Below are positions 25,765-34,472 of a stretch of DNA of 64,000 nt, one piece after another (the first letter of the stretch is position 1; the number at the start of each line of letters is the position of its first letter). The translations under genes and the position numbers were made by a program. Source of the stretch: Tsukamurella sp040611135 (GTDB lineage: Bacteria; Actinomycetota; Actinomycetes; Mycobacteriales; Mycobacteriaceae). The notes under the pieces were generated by a model. It had not been told where the DNA came from, did not search any database, and worked only from the letters and a program-made list of their open reading frames with translations. The stretch spans positions 186,001 to 250,000 of the forward strand of contig NZ_JBEXNL010000002.1 in NCBI RefSeq assembly GCF_040611135.1, written 5' to 3'.

Positions 25765-26295
25765 TCAGGCGGGGTCGATGACGTACAGCTGCTCGGGCTC
25801 GTGGGGGTCGGATTGCGTGGGGGAGATGTGGTGCGAGGCGAACAGGTCGCGCACCGTGAGAGTGGAACCGCGCTTCTTCGCCACAGAGCCGAAGAGCTCC
25901 TGGGACGCGGTGTTGGATGCGGTGATCGTGGTCTCCAGGCGTGAAACGCCCGCCACCGCAAGATGATCCAACAGATCGATGAGCATACGCGACGCGATGC
26001 CGTGGCCGCGGTGCGCGGCGTCCACCGCCACCTGCCACACGAACAGCGTGTCCGGGCGGTCGGGTCGGCGGTAGCCCGTGACGAAACCTGCTACGGCACC
26101 GTCCCGTTCGGCGACGATGGAGCTGGCGGCGAAGTCGCGGCACAACAGCGTGTACGCGTACGTCGAATTGAGATCCAGAACCTCGGTGTCCCTGGCGATC
26201 TCCCACAACCGGATCCCGTCGTCGATCGACGGGCGTCGGGTGGTGACCCCCGATTTCGCGGGGGCGGTGGGATCGCTCTTGTGAGACGGGCTCAT
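25765..26295 (-). CDS. ectA: Diaminobutyrate acetyltransferase
   Basis: A 176-residue GNAT acetyltransferase making N-gamma-acetyl-diaminobutyrate. It shows LDLNSTYAYTLLCRDF, the acetyl-CoA loop VAVDAAHRGHGIASRML and TITASNTASQELF, all EctA features. ATG at 26295 is preferred; a TTG six codons upstream is possible. It is first of ectA-ectB-ectC. No ectD (ectoine hydroxylase) follows. A perfect CRP-type palindrome lies about 95 bases upstream. Confidence 0.94.
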   Translation of the reverse strand: MSPSHKSDPTAPAKSGVTTRRPSIDDGIRLWEIARDTEVLDLNSTYAYTLLCRDFAASSIVAERDGAVAGFVTGYRRPDRPDTLFVWQVAVDAAHRGHGIASRMLIDLLDHLAVAGVSRLETTITASNTASQELFGSVAKKRGSTLTVRDLFASHHISPTQSDPHEPEQLYVIDPA

Positions 26296-26350
26296 CGCTT
26301 TCGACGCTAACAATCGCCCCAGCGGAAGTCACCCGCGCTCCGGAATCGGT

Positions 26351-26366
26351 CACCGGAACACCGGTG
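26351..26366. promoter_or_regulatory. Short dyad upstream of ectA
   Basis: CACCGG (26351-26356) and CCGGTG (26361-26366) flank four bases, about 55 bases upstream of the ectA start. It could be an operator for a local regulator, or chance in GC-rich sequence. Confidence 0.35.
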
Positions 26367-26387
26367 TATCCCCAGGGAGCCGGGTGA

Positions 26388-26405
26388 ATGTGAGATGGGT
26401 CACAT
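26388..26405. promoter_or_regulatory. CRP/GlxR-type binding site upstream of the ectoine operon
   Basis: ATGTGA (26388-26393), six spacer bases and TCACAT (26400-26405) form a perfect palindrome matching the TGTGA-N6-TCACA consensus of CRP and of actinobacterial GlxR/Crp proteins. It lies in the intergenic region between rbsK (ends at 26470 in the complement) and ectA (start 26295), about 93 bases from the ectA start, so it most likely acts on ectABC. Confidence 0.75.
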
Positions 26406-26469
26406 CATGGCTGCGGGGGAGCCGGTCGCGCGTACGGACCGGAACCGGGGACGTCGTGGATCGTGAGGC

Positions 26470-27333
26470 TCATCGGGCGGCCTCGTGCGCGGTGAGGAAG
26501 GCGTCGATCTCCGTCGCCGACGGCGCTGCGGCAGCACCGGCGCCCGCAGCGGTGAGCGCCCCCGCCGCGTTCGCCCGGCGCAGCCGTTCGGCGGGCGGGA
26601 GGTCCCAGTGCGCCGCGAGCGCGCCCGCGAAGGCGTCGCCCGCGCCGGTGGTGTCGACGACGTCCACCGCGAATCCCGGCGTCGCGACCTCACCGCCCGG
26701 CCCGGACGCGCGGGCCCCGTCGCCGCCGAGGGTGGTGACGACCTGCGGGACGCGGCGCACGACCTCGGCGAGCGCCTTCGCTTCGTCCCGGTTGACGATC
26801 ACCCCGTCGAGCAGGTCCACCAGTTCGTCGGGGAGGTCGCGCACGGGAGAGGGATTGAGCAGGACGACGGTGCCCGCCTCCCGCGCGGCGCGGGCGGCCT
26901 CGACGACCACTTCCAGCGGTATCTCGAGCTGCAGCAGCAGCACGTCCGCCGCGGCGATGGCCTGCCGCGCACCGTCGTCGACGCGGACCTGCGCGTTCGC
27001 GCCGGGCACCACCACGATGTGGTTCTCGCCCGACGCATCGACCGTGACGTTCGCGAACCCGGTGCTGCCCGGCTCCCGCGCCACTCGGGTGACATCGACG
27101 CCGGCCGCCGCGAGCGAGCCCAGCACCGTCGTGGCGGCGGCGTCCTCGCCCACCGCGCCGACGAACACCGTCGACGCCCCGGCGCGCGCCGCCGACCTCG
27201 CCTGGTTGGCGCCCTTGCCGCCTTGCCCGAAGGTCACCGAGCGTCCCGTGACCGTCTCGCCCGGCCGGGGGAAACGTTCGCACACGGTGACCGCGTCGAG
27301 ATTCACACTGCCCACCACGACCACCGATGTCAT
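26470..27333 (-). CDS. rbsK: Ribokinase-like PfkB-family sugar kinase
   Basis: A 287-residue kinase. It shows GSVNLDAVTVCERFPRPGET (N-terminal substrate motif), GGKGANQARSAARAG, LNPSP and the PfkB signature DTTGAGDAFAGALA holding the catalytic Asp. These features fit ribokinase (D-ribose to ribose-5-phosphate). No ribose transporter or rbs regulator is adjacent, so substrate assignment is by family only. The start overlaps no neighbour. The VOC gene is divergent, with 40 bases between starts. Confidence 0.85.
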   Translation of the reverse strand: MTSVVVVGSVNLDAVTVCERFPRPGETVTGRSVTFGQGGKGANQARSAARAGASTVFVGAVGEDAAATTVLGSLAAAGVDVTRVAREPGSTGFANVTVDASGENHIVVVPGANAQVRVDDGARQAIAAADVLLLQLEIPLEVVVEAARAAREAGTVVLLNPSPVRDLPDELVDLLDGVIVNRDEAKALAEVVRRVPQVVTTLGGDGARASGPGGEVATPGFAVDVVDTTGAGDAFAGALAAHWDLPPAERLRRANAAGALTAAGAGAAAAPSATEIDAFLTAHEAAR

Positions 27334-27373
27334 GTCCGCACCCTACGACGCACCGCCGCCGTAGGCTCGGCCC

Positions 27374-27754
27374 ATGACCATGATCCGTCCGTTCCTCATG
27401 TTCCAGGGCGGCGCGGCCGCCGCCGCGATCGACCTGTACGTCTCGGCGTTCGACGGTGCCGTCCTCACGTCGGTGCCGCACGCGGACCCGGCGCAGGGCA
27501 TCCAGCTGGCCGAGCTGGTGATCAAGGGCGAGCACGTGTTGATCAGCGACAGCGCCGTGGACCACGCCTTCGACTTCACCCCGTCGACTTCGCTGTTCGT
27601 CGACTGCGACGACCGGGTCGAGCTGGAGCGCCTCGTCGCGGTGCTCGGCGCGGACGGGAAGACCTACATGCCGCTGGGGGAGTACGGCTTCTCGACGGCG
27701 TTCGCGTGGGTGGGGGACAGGTTCGGCGTGTCCTGGCAGCTCAATCTGGCCTGA
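27374..27754 (+). CDS. VOC-family protein (PhnB/3-demethylubiquinone-methyltransferase-like fold)
   Basis: A 126-residue vicinal-oxygen-chelate protein beginning MTMIRPFLMFQGGAAAAAIDLYVSAF, with the PhnB-like tail YGFSTAFAWVGDRFGVSWQLNL. Such proteins often bind a metal or small ligand; the metal ligands typical of glyoxalases are not obvious. Function unknown. It begins 41 bases from the divergent ribokinase gene. Confidence 0.82.
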   Translation: MTMIRPFLMFQGGAAAAAIDLYVSAFDGAVLTSVPHADPAQGIQLAELVIKGEHVLISDSAVDHAFDFTPSTSLFVDCDDRVELERLVAVLGADGKTYMPLGEYGFSTAFAWVGDRFGVSWQLNLA

Positions 27755-27825
27755 TGCCGGCCGTGATCGCGTCACGCTGAGCGCAAGCCTGTGCGGGCCG
27801 GGGCGGCCGGCCTAGCCTCGGCCGC

Positions 27826-29229
27826 ATGACCCGCCAGATCCGCTTCAACGCCTTCGACATGAACTGCGTCGCCCACCAGTCGCCGGGGCTGTGGCGCCAC
27901 CCGCAGGACCAGTCCCATCGCTACAAGGAACTGAGCTACTGGACCGATCTCGCGAAGCTGTTGGAGCGCGGCACCTTCGACGGCATCTTCATCGCCGACG
28001 TCCTGGGGATCTACGACGCGTACAACGGCAACGGCGATGCCGCGATCAAGCACGCGGCGCAGGTGCCTGTCTCCGATCCGATCCTGCTGGCGTCGGCGAT
28101 CGCGGGCGCCACCGAGCATCTGGGGATCGGCATCACCGCCGGCACCGGCTTCGAGCACCCGTTCCCGTTCGCGCGCAGGCTGACCACGCTGGACCACCTC
28201 ACGAACGGCCGGATCGGCTGGAACGTGGTCACCGGCTACCTGCCGTCGGCGGCGAAGAACATGGGGCAGCTCGACCAGCTGCAGCACGACGAGCGCTACG
28301 ACCACGCCGACGAGTACCTCGAGGTCCTGTACAAACTCTGGGAGGGCTCCTGGGAGGACGACGCGGTGATCCGCGACCGGGAGAGCGGCGTGTTCACCGA
28401 TCCGTCGAAGGTGCACCCGATCAACCACCACGGCAAGTACTTCGACGTGCCGGGCATCCACGTGGGCGAGCCCTCGCCGCAGCGCTCCCCGGTGATCTAC
28501 CAGGCCGGTGCGTCGCCGCGCGGGCTGGCGTTCGCGACGGGCAATGCCGAGGCGATCTTCGTCGCGGCGCCCACCAAGGCGATCCTGAAAAAGGTCGTGC
28601 GGACGATCCGCGAGGGCCTCGTCGCCAACGGTCGCGATCCCTATTCGGCCAAGGTCTACACGCTGCTCACGATCGTCACGGACGGCACCGAGGCGAAAGC
28701 GCAGGCGAAGCTCGAGGAGTATCACCGGTACGCCAGCGTCGAGGGCTCGTTGGTCTTCATGTCCGGCTGGATGGGGGTGGACCTGGGTGCCTACGACCCG
28801 AGTGACCCGGTGGGCGACGTGCAGTCCAACGCCATCATCTCGGCCGTCTCCAACTTCCAGCAGGCGGACCCGTCGGGCAAGGACTGGACGGTGGAGGACA
28901 TCGGCAAGTGGGGCCGGATCGGCGGCATGGGGCCGGTGCTCGTGGGGTCCGCGCAGCGCGTCGCCGACGAGCTGCAGGAGTGGGTCGAGGAGACCGACGT
29001 CGACGGCTTCAACTTGGCCTACGCCATCACTCCCGGCACCTTCGAGGACATCGTCGAGTTCATCGTGCCGGAGCTGCGCAGACGGGGCGTGTACCCGTCC
29101 GAGTACGTGCCGGGAACGCTGCGGCACAAGCTGTTCGGGCAGGGTGACCGAATCGCCGCCGATCACCCCGCCCAGCGCTTCCGTTACGCCGGAGCGCAGG
29201 ACTACGCCGGAGCGAGTTCCTTGGCGTAG
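27826..29229 (+). CDS. NtaA/SnaA/DszA-type FMN-dependent monooxygenase
   Basis: A 467-residue two-component flavin monooxygenase of the luciferase-like group, using reduced FMN from a separate reductase. It begins IRFNAFDMNCVAHQSPGLWRHP, typical of the NtaA/DszA subgroup, with SDPILLASAIAGATEHLGIG and RIGWNVVTGYLPSAAKNMG. Family substrates include aminopolycarboxylates, sulfones and alkanesulfonates; no reductase or desulfurisation gene is adjacent, so the substrate is open. The 3' end overlaps the convergent phosphatase gene by 28 bases. Confidence 0.88.
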   Translation: MTRQIRFNAFDMNCVAHQSPGLWRHPQDQSHRYKELSYWTDLAKLLERGTFDGIFIADVLGIYDAYNGNGDAAIKHAAQVPVSDPILLASAIAGATEHLGIGITAGTGFEHPFPFARRLTTLDHLTNGRIGWNVVTGYLPSAAKNMGQLDQLQHDERYDHADEYLEVLYKLWEGSWEDDAVIRDRESGVFTDPSKVHPINHHGKYFDVPGIHVGEPSPQRSPVIYQAGASPRGLAFATGNAEAIFVAAPTKAILKKVVRTIREGLVANGRDPYSAKVYTLLTIVTDGTEAKAQAKLEEYHRYASVEGSLVFMSGWMGVDLGAYDPSDPVGDVQSNAIISAVSNFQQADPSGKDWTVEDIGKWGRIGGMGPVLVGSAQRVADELQEWVEETDVDGFNLAYAITPGTFEDIVEFIVPELRRRGVYPSEYVPGTLRHKLFGQGDRIAADHPAQRFRYAGAQDYAGASSLA

Positions 29230-30812
29230 AGCGAGGCGCCCTTCGCGTCGCGCAGGTTCACCGTGAGCGCCCGCGAGCCCGCGTCGATCGTCACCTCGCC
29301 GAAGTGCTGGAATCCCTCGGCGGGGGACGCGTTCGGCGTGTCGGGGGCGTGCACGAACTCGTACTGCGCGCCGAAGGTCTGATCCAGTGGGCTCTTCGGG
29401 AAGGCTCCGGCGTTGAGCGGGCCCGAGACGAACTCCCAGAACGGCGAGAAGTCCTGGTACGCGGCCTTGTCCGGGTGATAGGAGATCGCGGCGGTGTAGT
29501 GCACGTCCGCGGTGAGGTACACGACGTTCTTCACGTCCTTGGTGCGGGAGAGGATGCGCGAGAAGGCGATCTCGCGGCCCAGGGGCGCGCCGCCATCGCC
29601 CTGCGCGACGGCCTCCATCGACTTCGGGCCGTCCTTGGGGTCCGAGAGCGAGTCCGGCACGACGATGCTCAGCGGCAGGTCGTTCGCGACCACCTTCCAC
29701 GTGGCGGTGGAGCCGGCCAGCCCGTCGATGAGCCACTGGGTCTGCTTGGCGCCCAGGATGCCGCCGTCGTCGGTGGTCGCCCAGTTGTTCGGATTCGGGT
29801 CCTTGTAGCTGCGCATGTCCAGCACGAACACGTCGAGCAGCGGGCCGTAGGAGATCTTGCGGTAGAGGCGGCCGTCGGCGGCCTCCGTCGGCTGCACGGG
29901 CTGCCACTCCCGCCACGCCCGGTACGCGAACCCGGCCAGCTTGTTCACGTCGGTCTCGGTGTAGCCCTTGCGGTTCTGTCCCGCGAGCGACTCACCGGGG
30001 TACCAGTTGTTGACCACCTCGTGGTCGTCCCACTGGATCAGCTGCGGCACGGTCGCCGCGAACCGGCGGTAGTGCTCGTCGAGCAGGTTGTAGGCGAAGT
30101 TGCCGCGGAAATCGTCCAGGGTCTGTGCGACCCGGCTTTTCGCCGCCGCGGTGACATTGCGATACGTGTTGCCGTCGTTCTGCTTCTGGGTCTCGGGCAC
30201 GGGGTTGTCGGCGTAGATCGCGTCACCGGAGTGGATGAAGAAGTCCGGCTGCGTGTCGGCCATCGCGCCCATGATCGCCATGCCGCCGTCGCGATTGATG
30301 CCCCAGCCCTGGCCGACCACGTCACCCGACCACAGGAACTTCACGTTCCCCGCGGCCGACGGTGCCGTGCGGAACGTGCCGGCCACGGGCTCGGACCGCG
30401 CGCCGTTCTCGCCCTCCAGCGTGACGCGGTAGTGCACCGTCTGCCCGGGTTCGAGACCGGTGATCCGGAACCGTCCGGCACCGTCGGACGTCGGGTCCAG
30501 CCTCGGGCCCTCGAAGCGGCGCGGGTCGCTGAAGGACTCCGACGAGGCCGTCTCGACGATCATCCGCGCGGGTGCGTCCGATCGGGCCCAGACGAGGGCA
30601 CCGTCTGTCCGCGGATCGCCCGAGGCGACACCGTGCGTGAGGCTGGGGCGGCCGCGCACCAGACCGGTCGAGCCGGCCGACGACGAGGCGGCGGCACCGT
30701 CGGACGTGGAACCGCACGCCGAGAGCAGCGAGCCGGCGGGGACGAGCAGGGCGCCGGCGGCACCGGCGCGGAGCGCGGTGCGGCGTGAGAACGGGAAGTC
30801 ACTGAGGGGCAT
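29202..30812 (-). CDS. phoD: Alkaline phosphatase D (PhoD), Tat-exported lipoprotein
   Basis: A 536-residue secreted phosphodiesterase/phosphomonoesterase. The Tat signal has SRRTALRAGAAGALLVPAG and a lipobox LLSAC, giving an exported, lipid-anchored enzyme. After an N-terminal fibronectin-like domain the metal-binding residues appear in HSGDAIYADN, QWDDHEVVNNW and TADVHYTAAI, the PhoD Fe/Ca site. Phosphate-starvation control is likely from the family; no PhoB box was identified. It overlaps the monooxygenase gene at the 3' end. Confidence 0.93.
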   Translation of the reverse strand: MPLSDFPFSRRTALRAGAAGALLVPAGSLLSACGSTSDGAAASSSAGSTGLVRGRPSLTHGVASGDPRTDGALVWARSDAPARMIVETASSESFSDPRRFEGPRLDPTSDGAGRFRITGLEPGQTVHYRVTLEGENGARSEPVAGTFRTAPSAAGNVKFLWSGDVVGQGWGINRDGGMAIMGAMADTQPDFFIHSGDAIYADNPVPETQKQNDGNTYRNVTAAAKSRVAQTLDDFRGNFAYNLLDEHYRRFAATVPQLIQWDDHEVVNNWYPGESLAGQNRKGYTETDVNKLAGFAYRAWREWQPVQPTEAADGRLYRKISYGPLLDVFVLDMRSYKDPNPNNWATTDDGGILGAKQTQWLIDGLAGSTATWKVVANDLPLSIVVPDSLSDPKDGPKSMEAVAQGDGGAPLGREIAFSRILSRTKDVKNVVYLTADVHYTAAISYHPDKAAYQDFSPFWEFVSGPLNAGAFPKSPLDQTFGAQYEFVHAPDTPNASPAEGFQHFGEVTIDAGSRALTVNLRDAKGASLYAKELAPA

Positions 30813-30915
30813 GGACACGACGATGCCCGGATCGGGTTCCCACCCGACGAAGGCAGGGTTACCAGCGGGGATGCCGCACGATGTCCACCTGATGAACCAG
30901 TGGCGGTGGATGCAT

Positions 30916-30940
30916 CGTTCGATTCTGTTAACGTCGAACG
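30916..30940. promoter_or_regulatory. Operator-like dyad between phoD and the ProP-like gene
   Basis: CGTTCGA (30916-30922) and TCGAACG (30934-30940) are perfect 7-base arms separated by 11 bases in the divergent intergenic region. The 90 bases to the next start hold no gene. Confidence 0.45.
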
Positions 30941-31029
30941 CGCGGTAATCACACGTCCGGTGGGCCCAGCAGTGTCTAGCCACAGGCAAGCCCGGTCCGC
31001 ACGGTGACCAACGCCAGGGGCTGATCTGC

Positions 31030-32442
31030 ATGCCTGATAATTCAACATCGTCCGGTGGTTCCCCGCTTTCCACGGTGGGACTGCAGGAGACCGAAGCGCA
31101 GCGTAAGAAGACGCTGCACAAGGCCATCGCGGCTTCCGCGATGGGCAACTTCACCGAGTGGTTCGACTACGGCGTGTACGCCGCGACCACTGCTTACCTG
31201 ACGCAGGCGTTCTTCCCGGGAACGCTCGGCACGCTGGGGACCCTGCTGGGTTTCGCCGTATCCTTCGCTCTACGGCCGCTGGGTGGCTTCATCTGGGGCC
31301 CGCTGGGCGACCGCCTGGGGCGCAAGGCCGTTCTGGCCACCACCATCCTCCTGATGGCCGCCTCGACGGCGCTGATCGGTGTCCTGCCCACGCACGCGCA
31401 AGTCGGTGTGCTCGCGCCGGTACTGCTGATCGCACTCCGTGTGGTGCAGGGCTTCTCGACCGGCGGCGAGTACGGCGGAGCCGCGACCTTCATGGCCGAG
31501 TACTCGCCGGACAAGCGGCGGGGCCACTACGGGAGCTTCCTCGAGTTCGGCACCATGTGCGGCTTCGCCGGAGGTACTGCGTTCGTTCTGCTGCTGCAGC
31601 ATCTGCTGACTCGCGATGAGATGTACTCCTGGGGTTGGCGCATCCCGTTCTTCGTCGCGATCCCCCTCGGCCTCGTGGGCTGGTACCTGCGGAACCAGCT
31701 CGATGACACCCCGGTGTTCGAGGAGATGGTCGAGGAGGAGGCGGACCAGGGGTCGGCCTGGCAGCGGTTCACGCAGCTGCTGCGGGAGTACAAGCGCCCC
31801 ATCATGATCATGTTCGCGCTCGTCATCGCGTTGAACGTCGCGAACTACACCCTGCTCGCGTACATGCCGACGTACCTGCACAGCACCATCGGGCTCACCG
31901 AGTCGGATTCGACGACGCTGATGCTGATCGGGCAGGTGCTGATGGCGTTGTGCATTCCGTTCTTCGGTTCGCTCTCGGACCGCACGGGTCGCAAGCCGAT
32001 GTGGTGGCTCTCGTTGACGGGTCTGTTCGTCATGGCCATTCCGATGTTCTGGCTGATGGGGCAAGGATTCGGTTGGGCGATCCTCGGGTTCGTCGTCCTC
32101 GGTCTGCTGTACATCCCGCAGCTCTCCACGATCTCGGCGACGTTCCCTGCCATGTTCCCGACGCAGGTCCGCTACGCGGGCTTCGCGATCTCCTACAACG
32201 TGGCGACGGCCGCCTTCGGTGGCACCGCGCCCCTGGTGAACGACGCTGTCGTGGAGTCGAGCGGGTGGAACATGTTCCCGGCCGTGTACATGATGGCCGC
32301 GTGCGCGATCGGACTGGTCGCCCTGCCGTTCCTTCAGGAGACGAAGGGCTGTTCCATCCGCGGCACCGAGGTGCCGGGGCCCGATACCGACGCCACCCGG
32401 CTCGCGCAGATCGAGGAGGCCCGGCTCGCCAAGGCGCGCTGA
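31030..32442 (+). CDS. ProP-like MFS symporter (metabolite:H+ symporter family)
   Basis: A 470-residue, 12-segment transporter. The MHS hallmark GNFTEWFDYGVYAATTAYLT is at residues about 39-58, followed by GPLGDRLGRKAVL and RVVQGFSTGGEYGGAATFMAE. Similarity is greatest to ProP, the proline/glycine-betaine/ectoine symporter; the charged tail DATRLAQIEEARLAKAR is short and not a full coiled coil. Uptake of compatible solutes would complement the ectoine operon 5 kb away, but the substrate is inferred. Confidence 0.85.
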   Translation: MPDNSTSSGGSPLSTVGLQETEAQRKKTLHKAIAASAMGNFTEWFDYGVYAATTAYLTQAFFPGTLGTLGTLLGFAVSFALRPLGGFIWGPLGDRLGRKAVLATTILLMAASTALIGVLPTHAQVGVLAPVLLIALRVVQGFSTGGEYGGAATFMAEYSPDKRRGHYGSFLEFGTMCGFAGGTAFVLLLQHLLTRDEMYSWGWRIPFFVAIPLGLVGWYLRNQLDDTPVFEEMVEEEADQGSAWQRFTQLLREYKRPIMIMFALVIALNVANYTLLAYMPTYLHSTIGLTESDSTTLMLIGQVLMALCIPFFGSLSDRTGRKPMWWLSLTGLFVMAIPMFWLMGQGFGWAILGFVVLGLLYIPQLSTISATFPAMFPTQVRYAGFAISYNVATAAFGGTAPLVNDAVVESSGWNMFPAVYMMAACAIGLVALPFLQETKGCSIRGTEVPGPDTDATRLAQIEEARLAKAR

Positions 32443-32463
32443 CGCCGCCGCTAGGCTGGTGCG

Positions 32464-33024
32464 ATGACCAGGATCATCGCGGGGGCGGCACGCGGGCGCA
32501 GGCTCGCGGTGCCGCCCCGTGGCACTCGGCCCACGTCCGATCGCGTCCGCGAGGCGCTGTTCAGCGCGCTGCAGTCGCGTCTGGATCTCGACGGGCTGGC
32601 CGTCCTCGACCTGTACGCGGGCTCCGGCGCACTGGGGTTCGAGGCGTTGTCCCGCGGCGCCGCGCGCGCCGTCCTCGTCGACTCGGATGCCAAGGCGGTC
32701 ATGGTGCTCAACCAGAACGCGCGGGCCGTCGGACTGCCGGGGGTGACGGCGCACCGTCGGGCCGTGCGGGCGTTCCTGGAGCTCCCGGCCGAGCCCTTCG
32801 ACCTGGCCCTCCTGGATCCGCCGTACGACGTGCCGGCGGAGGCCGTCGACGGTGACCTCGCCGCGCTGACCGGCGGCTGGCTCGCGCCCGGCGCGCACGT
32901 GGTGGTGGAGCGCTCGGCGCGGACGCCGGCTGTGACCTGGCCGGAGGGATTCGAGCTCGACATGTCCCGGGACTACGGGGAGACCCGCGTGGAGATCGCC
33001 GTCTGGCAGGATGATCGGGTATGA
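32464..33024 (+). CDS. rsmD: 16S rRNA (guanine966-N2)-methyltransferase
   Basis: A 186-residue SAM-dependent methyltransferase. It begins MTRIIAGAARGRRLAVPPRGTRPTSDRVREALF, the RsmD signature, with SAM motif LDLYAGSGALGFEALSRGA and catalytic motif LLDPPYD. The stop overlaps the ATG of coaD (ATGA), the rsmD-coaD pair being widely conserved. Confidence 0.95.
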   Translation: MTRIIAGAARGRRLAVPPRGTRPTSDRVREALFSALQSRLDLDGLAVLDLYAGSGALGFEALSRGAARAVLVDSDAKAVMVLNQNARAVGLPGVTAHRRAVRAFLELPAEPFDLALLDPPYDVPAEAVDGDLAALTGGWLAPGAHVVVERSARTPAVTWPEGFELDMSRDYGETRVEIAVWQDDRV

Positions 33025-33491
33025 GCAAGGCGTGCTGCCCCGGGTCCTTCGACCCCATGACCAACGGCCACCTGGACATCTTCCGCCGCGCCGCACGGAT
33101 CTTCGACGAACTCGTCATCACCGTCGTGGTCAATCCCAACAAGCAGGGCATGTTCTCCATCGACGAGCGGATCGCGCTGATCGAGGAGAACGTCGCGGAC
33201 CTGCCCGGGGTCACCGTCGACCGGTGGACGGGGCTGCTCGTGGACTACGCGCGGGACAACGGCGTGGCGTGCATCCTCAAGGGGCTGCGCAACTCCACCG
33301 ACTTCGACTACGAGCTCCCGATGGCCGGGATGAACATGCACCTGACCGGTGTCGAGACCGCGTTCCTGACCACCGCGCCGCGGTACTCCTACGTCTCGAG
33401 CTCGTTGGTCAAGGAGGTCGCGAAGTTGGGGGGCGACGTCTCCGAGCTGATCCCGCCCAACGTGCAGACCGCGCTGGCGGCCAAGCTGTAG
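33021..33491 (+). CDS. coaD: Phosphopantetheine adenylyltransferase
   Basis: A 156-residue nucleotidyltransferase for the penultimate step of coenzyme A synthesis. It shows CCPGSFDPMTNGHLDIFRRA with the TxGH-type motif, LKGLRNSTDFDYELPMAGMN, and YSYVSSSLVKEVAKLGGDVS at the C-terminus. The length is normal. It overlaps rsmD by 4 bases. A large dyad follows the stop. Confidence 0.97.
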   Translation: MSKACCPGSFDPMTNGHLDIFRRAARIFDELVITVVVNPNKQGMFSIDERIALIEENVADLPGVTVDRWTGLLVDYARDNGVACILKGLRNSTDFDYELPMAGMNMHLTGVETAFLTTAPRYSYVSSSLVKEVAKLGGDVSELIPPNVQTALAAKL

Positions 33492-33493
33492 GA

Positions 33494-33555
33494 GAATCAG
33501 CCGATTTCGCGCCGGCGATTCCCTGACCCGTCGCGGGCCTGAAATCGGCCGATTC
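33494..33555. repeat. Large inverted repeat between coaD and sepIVA
   Basis: 15-base arms at 33494-33508 (GAATCAGCCGATTTC) and 33541-33555 (GAAATCGGCCGATTC), one mismatch, with a 32-base GC-rich interior. It begins 2 bases after the coaD stop. It is probably a terminator or an extragenic palindrome; no T tract follows. Confidence 0.6.
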
Positions 33556-33622
33556 CCCGAGTCTTCGACACGCGGCGGCGGCGTTGCGGCGAAACACCGG
33601 TCCCACGCGTCACAATGGGTGT

Positions 33623-34423
33623 ATGTACCGCGTATTCGAAGCACTGGACGAGCTGGGCGCCATCCTGGAGGAGGCGCGCAGCGTCCCCATGACCGCCGGA
33701 TGCCTCGTGCCCCGCGGGGATGTGCTCGAGCTCCTCGACGACATCCGTGACGCCTTCCCGGCCGATCTGGACGACGCCCAGGACGTGCTCGACCAGAAGG
33801 ACCGCCTGATCAGCGAGGCGCGCACCCACTACGACACCACGGTGACGCAGGCGAACTCCGAGGCGGACGCGACGCTGAGCCGGTCGCGCGCCGAGGCGGA
33901 CCGCCTGCTGGCCGACGCGAAGGCGCAGGCCGACCGCATGGTCGCCGAGGCGCACCAGCACGCCACGGGGCTGGTCGCCGAGGCCCGAGCCGAGGACGAG
34001 CGGGTCCGACGGGGCGCCCAGCGCGAGTACGAGGCCGTCACCGGCCGCGCGCGGTCCGAGGCGGAGCGCGTCGTGGCCGAGGGTAACGCCGCGTACCAGC
34101 GCTCGGTCGCCGAGGGCATCGCCGAACAGGAGCGCCTGGTCTCGGGCACCGAGGTCGTGGCCGCGGCCAAGGGGGAGTCCGATCGGATCATCGACGCGGC
34201 CCACGCCGAATCGGACCGCCTCCGCGGCGAGTGCGACGTGTACGTCGACACCAAGCTCGCACAGTTCGAGGAGGTCCTCGGGGCCACCATGCGCTCGGTG
34301 AACCGCGGCCGTCAGCAGCTGCGCACCGCCGCCGGCGTGCACGACTACAGCGACCACGGCGCGGCCGACGGCTACCTCGAGGAGTTCGCGGAGTCACGCG
34401 CGGATACGCACCGGGCTTCTTGA
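33623..34423 (+). CDS. sepIVA: SepIVA, DivIVA-domain cell-division/elongation protein
   Basis: A 266-residue, almost wholly coiled-coil protein. It starts MYRVFEALDELGAILEEARSVPMTAGCLVPRGDVLELLDD (here cited in part), nearly the same pattern as mycobacterial SepIVA (Rv2927c), an essential DivIVA-like factor involved in septation and polar wall metabolism. Ala/Glu/Asp-rich heptads run to about residue 225, followed by EFEE-like VLGATMRSVNRGRQQLRTAAGVHDY. The following DUF177-rnc-mutM order is the same as in M. tuberculosis. ATG 33623 is chosen by the family start. Confidence 0.92.
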   Translation: MYRVFEALDELGAILEEARSVPMTAGCLVPRGDVLELLDDIRDAFPADLDDAQDVLDQKDRLISEARTHYDTTVTQANSEADATLSRSRAEADRLLADAKAQADRMVAEAHQHATGLVAEARAEDERVRRGAQREYEAVTGRARSEAERVVAEGNAAYQRSVAEGIAEQERLVSGTEVVAAAKGESDRIIDAAHAESDRLRGECDVYVDTKLAQFEEVLGATMRSVNRGRQQLRTAAGVHDYSDHGAADGYLEEFAESRADTHRAS

Positions 34424-34472
34424 CGTACAATCGGGTGTTTGGCTCGACCCCCGACACTTTCCGAGGTCTGTT

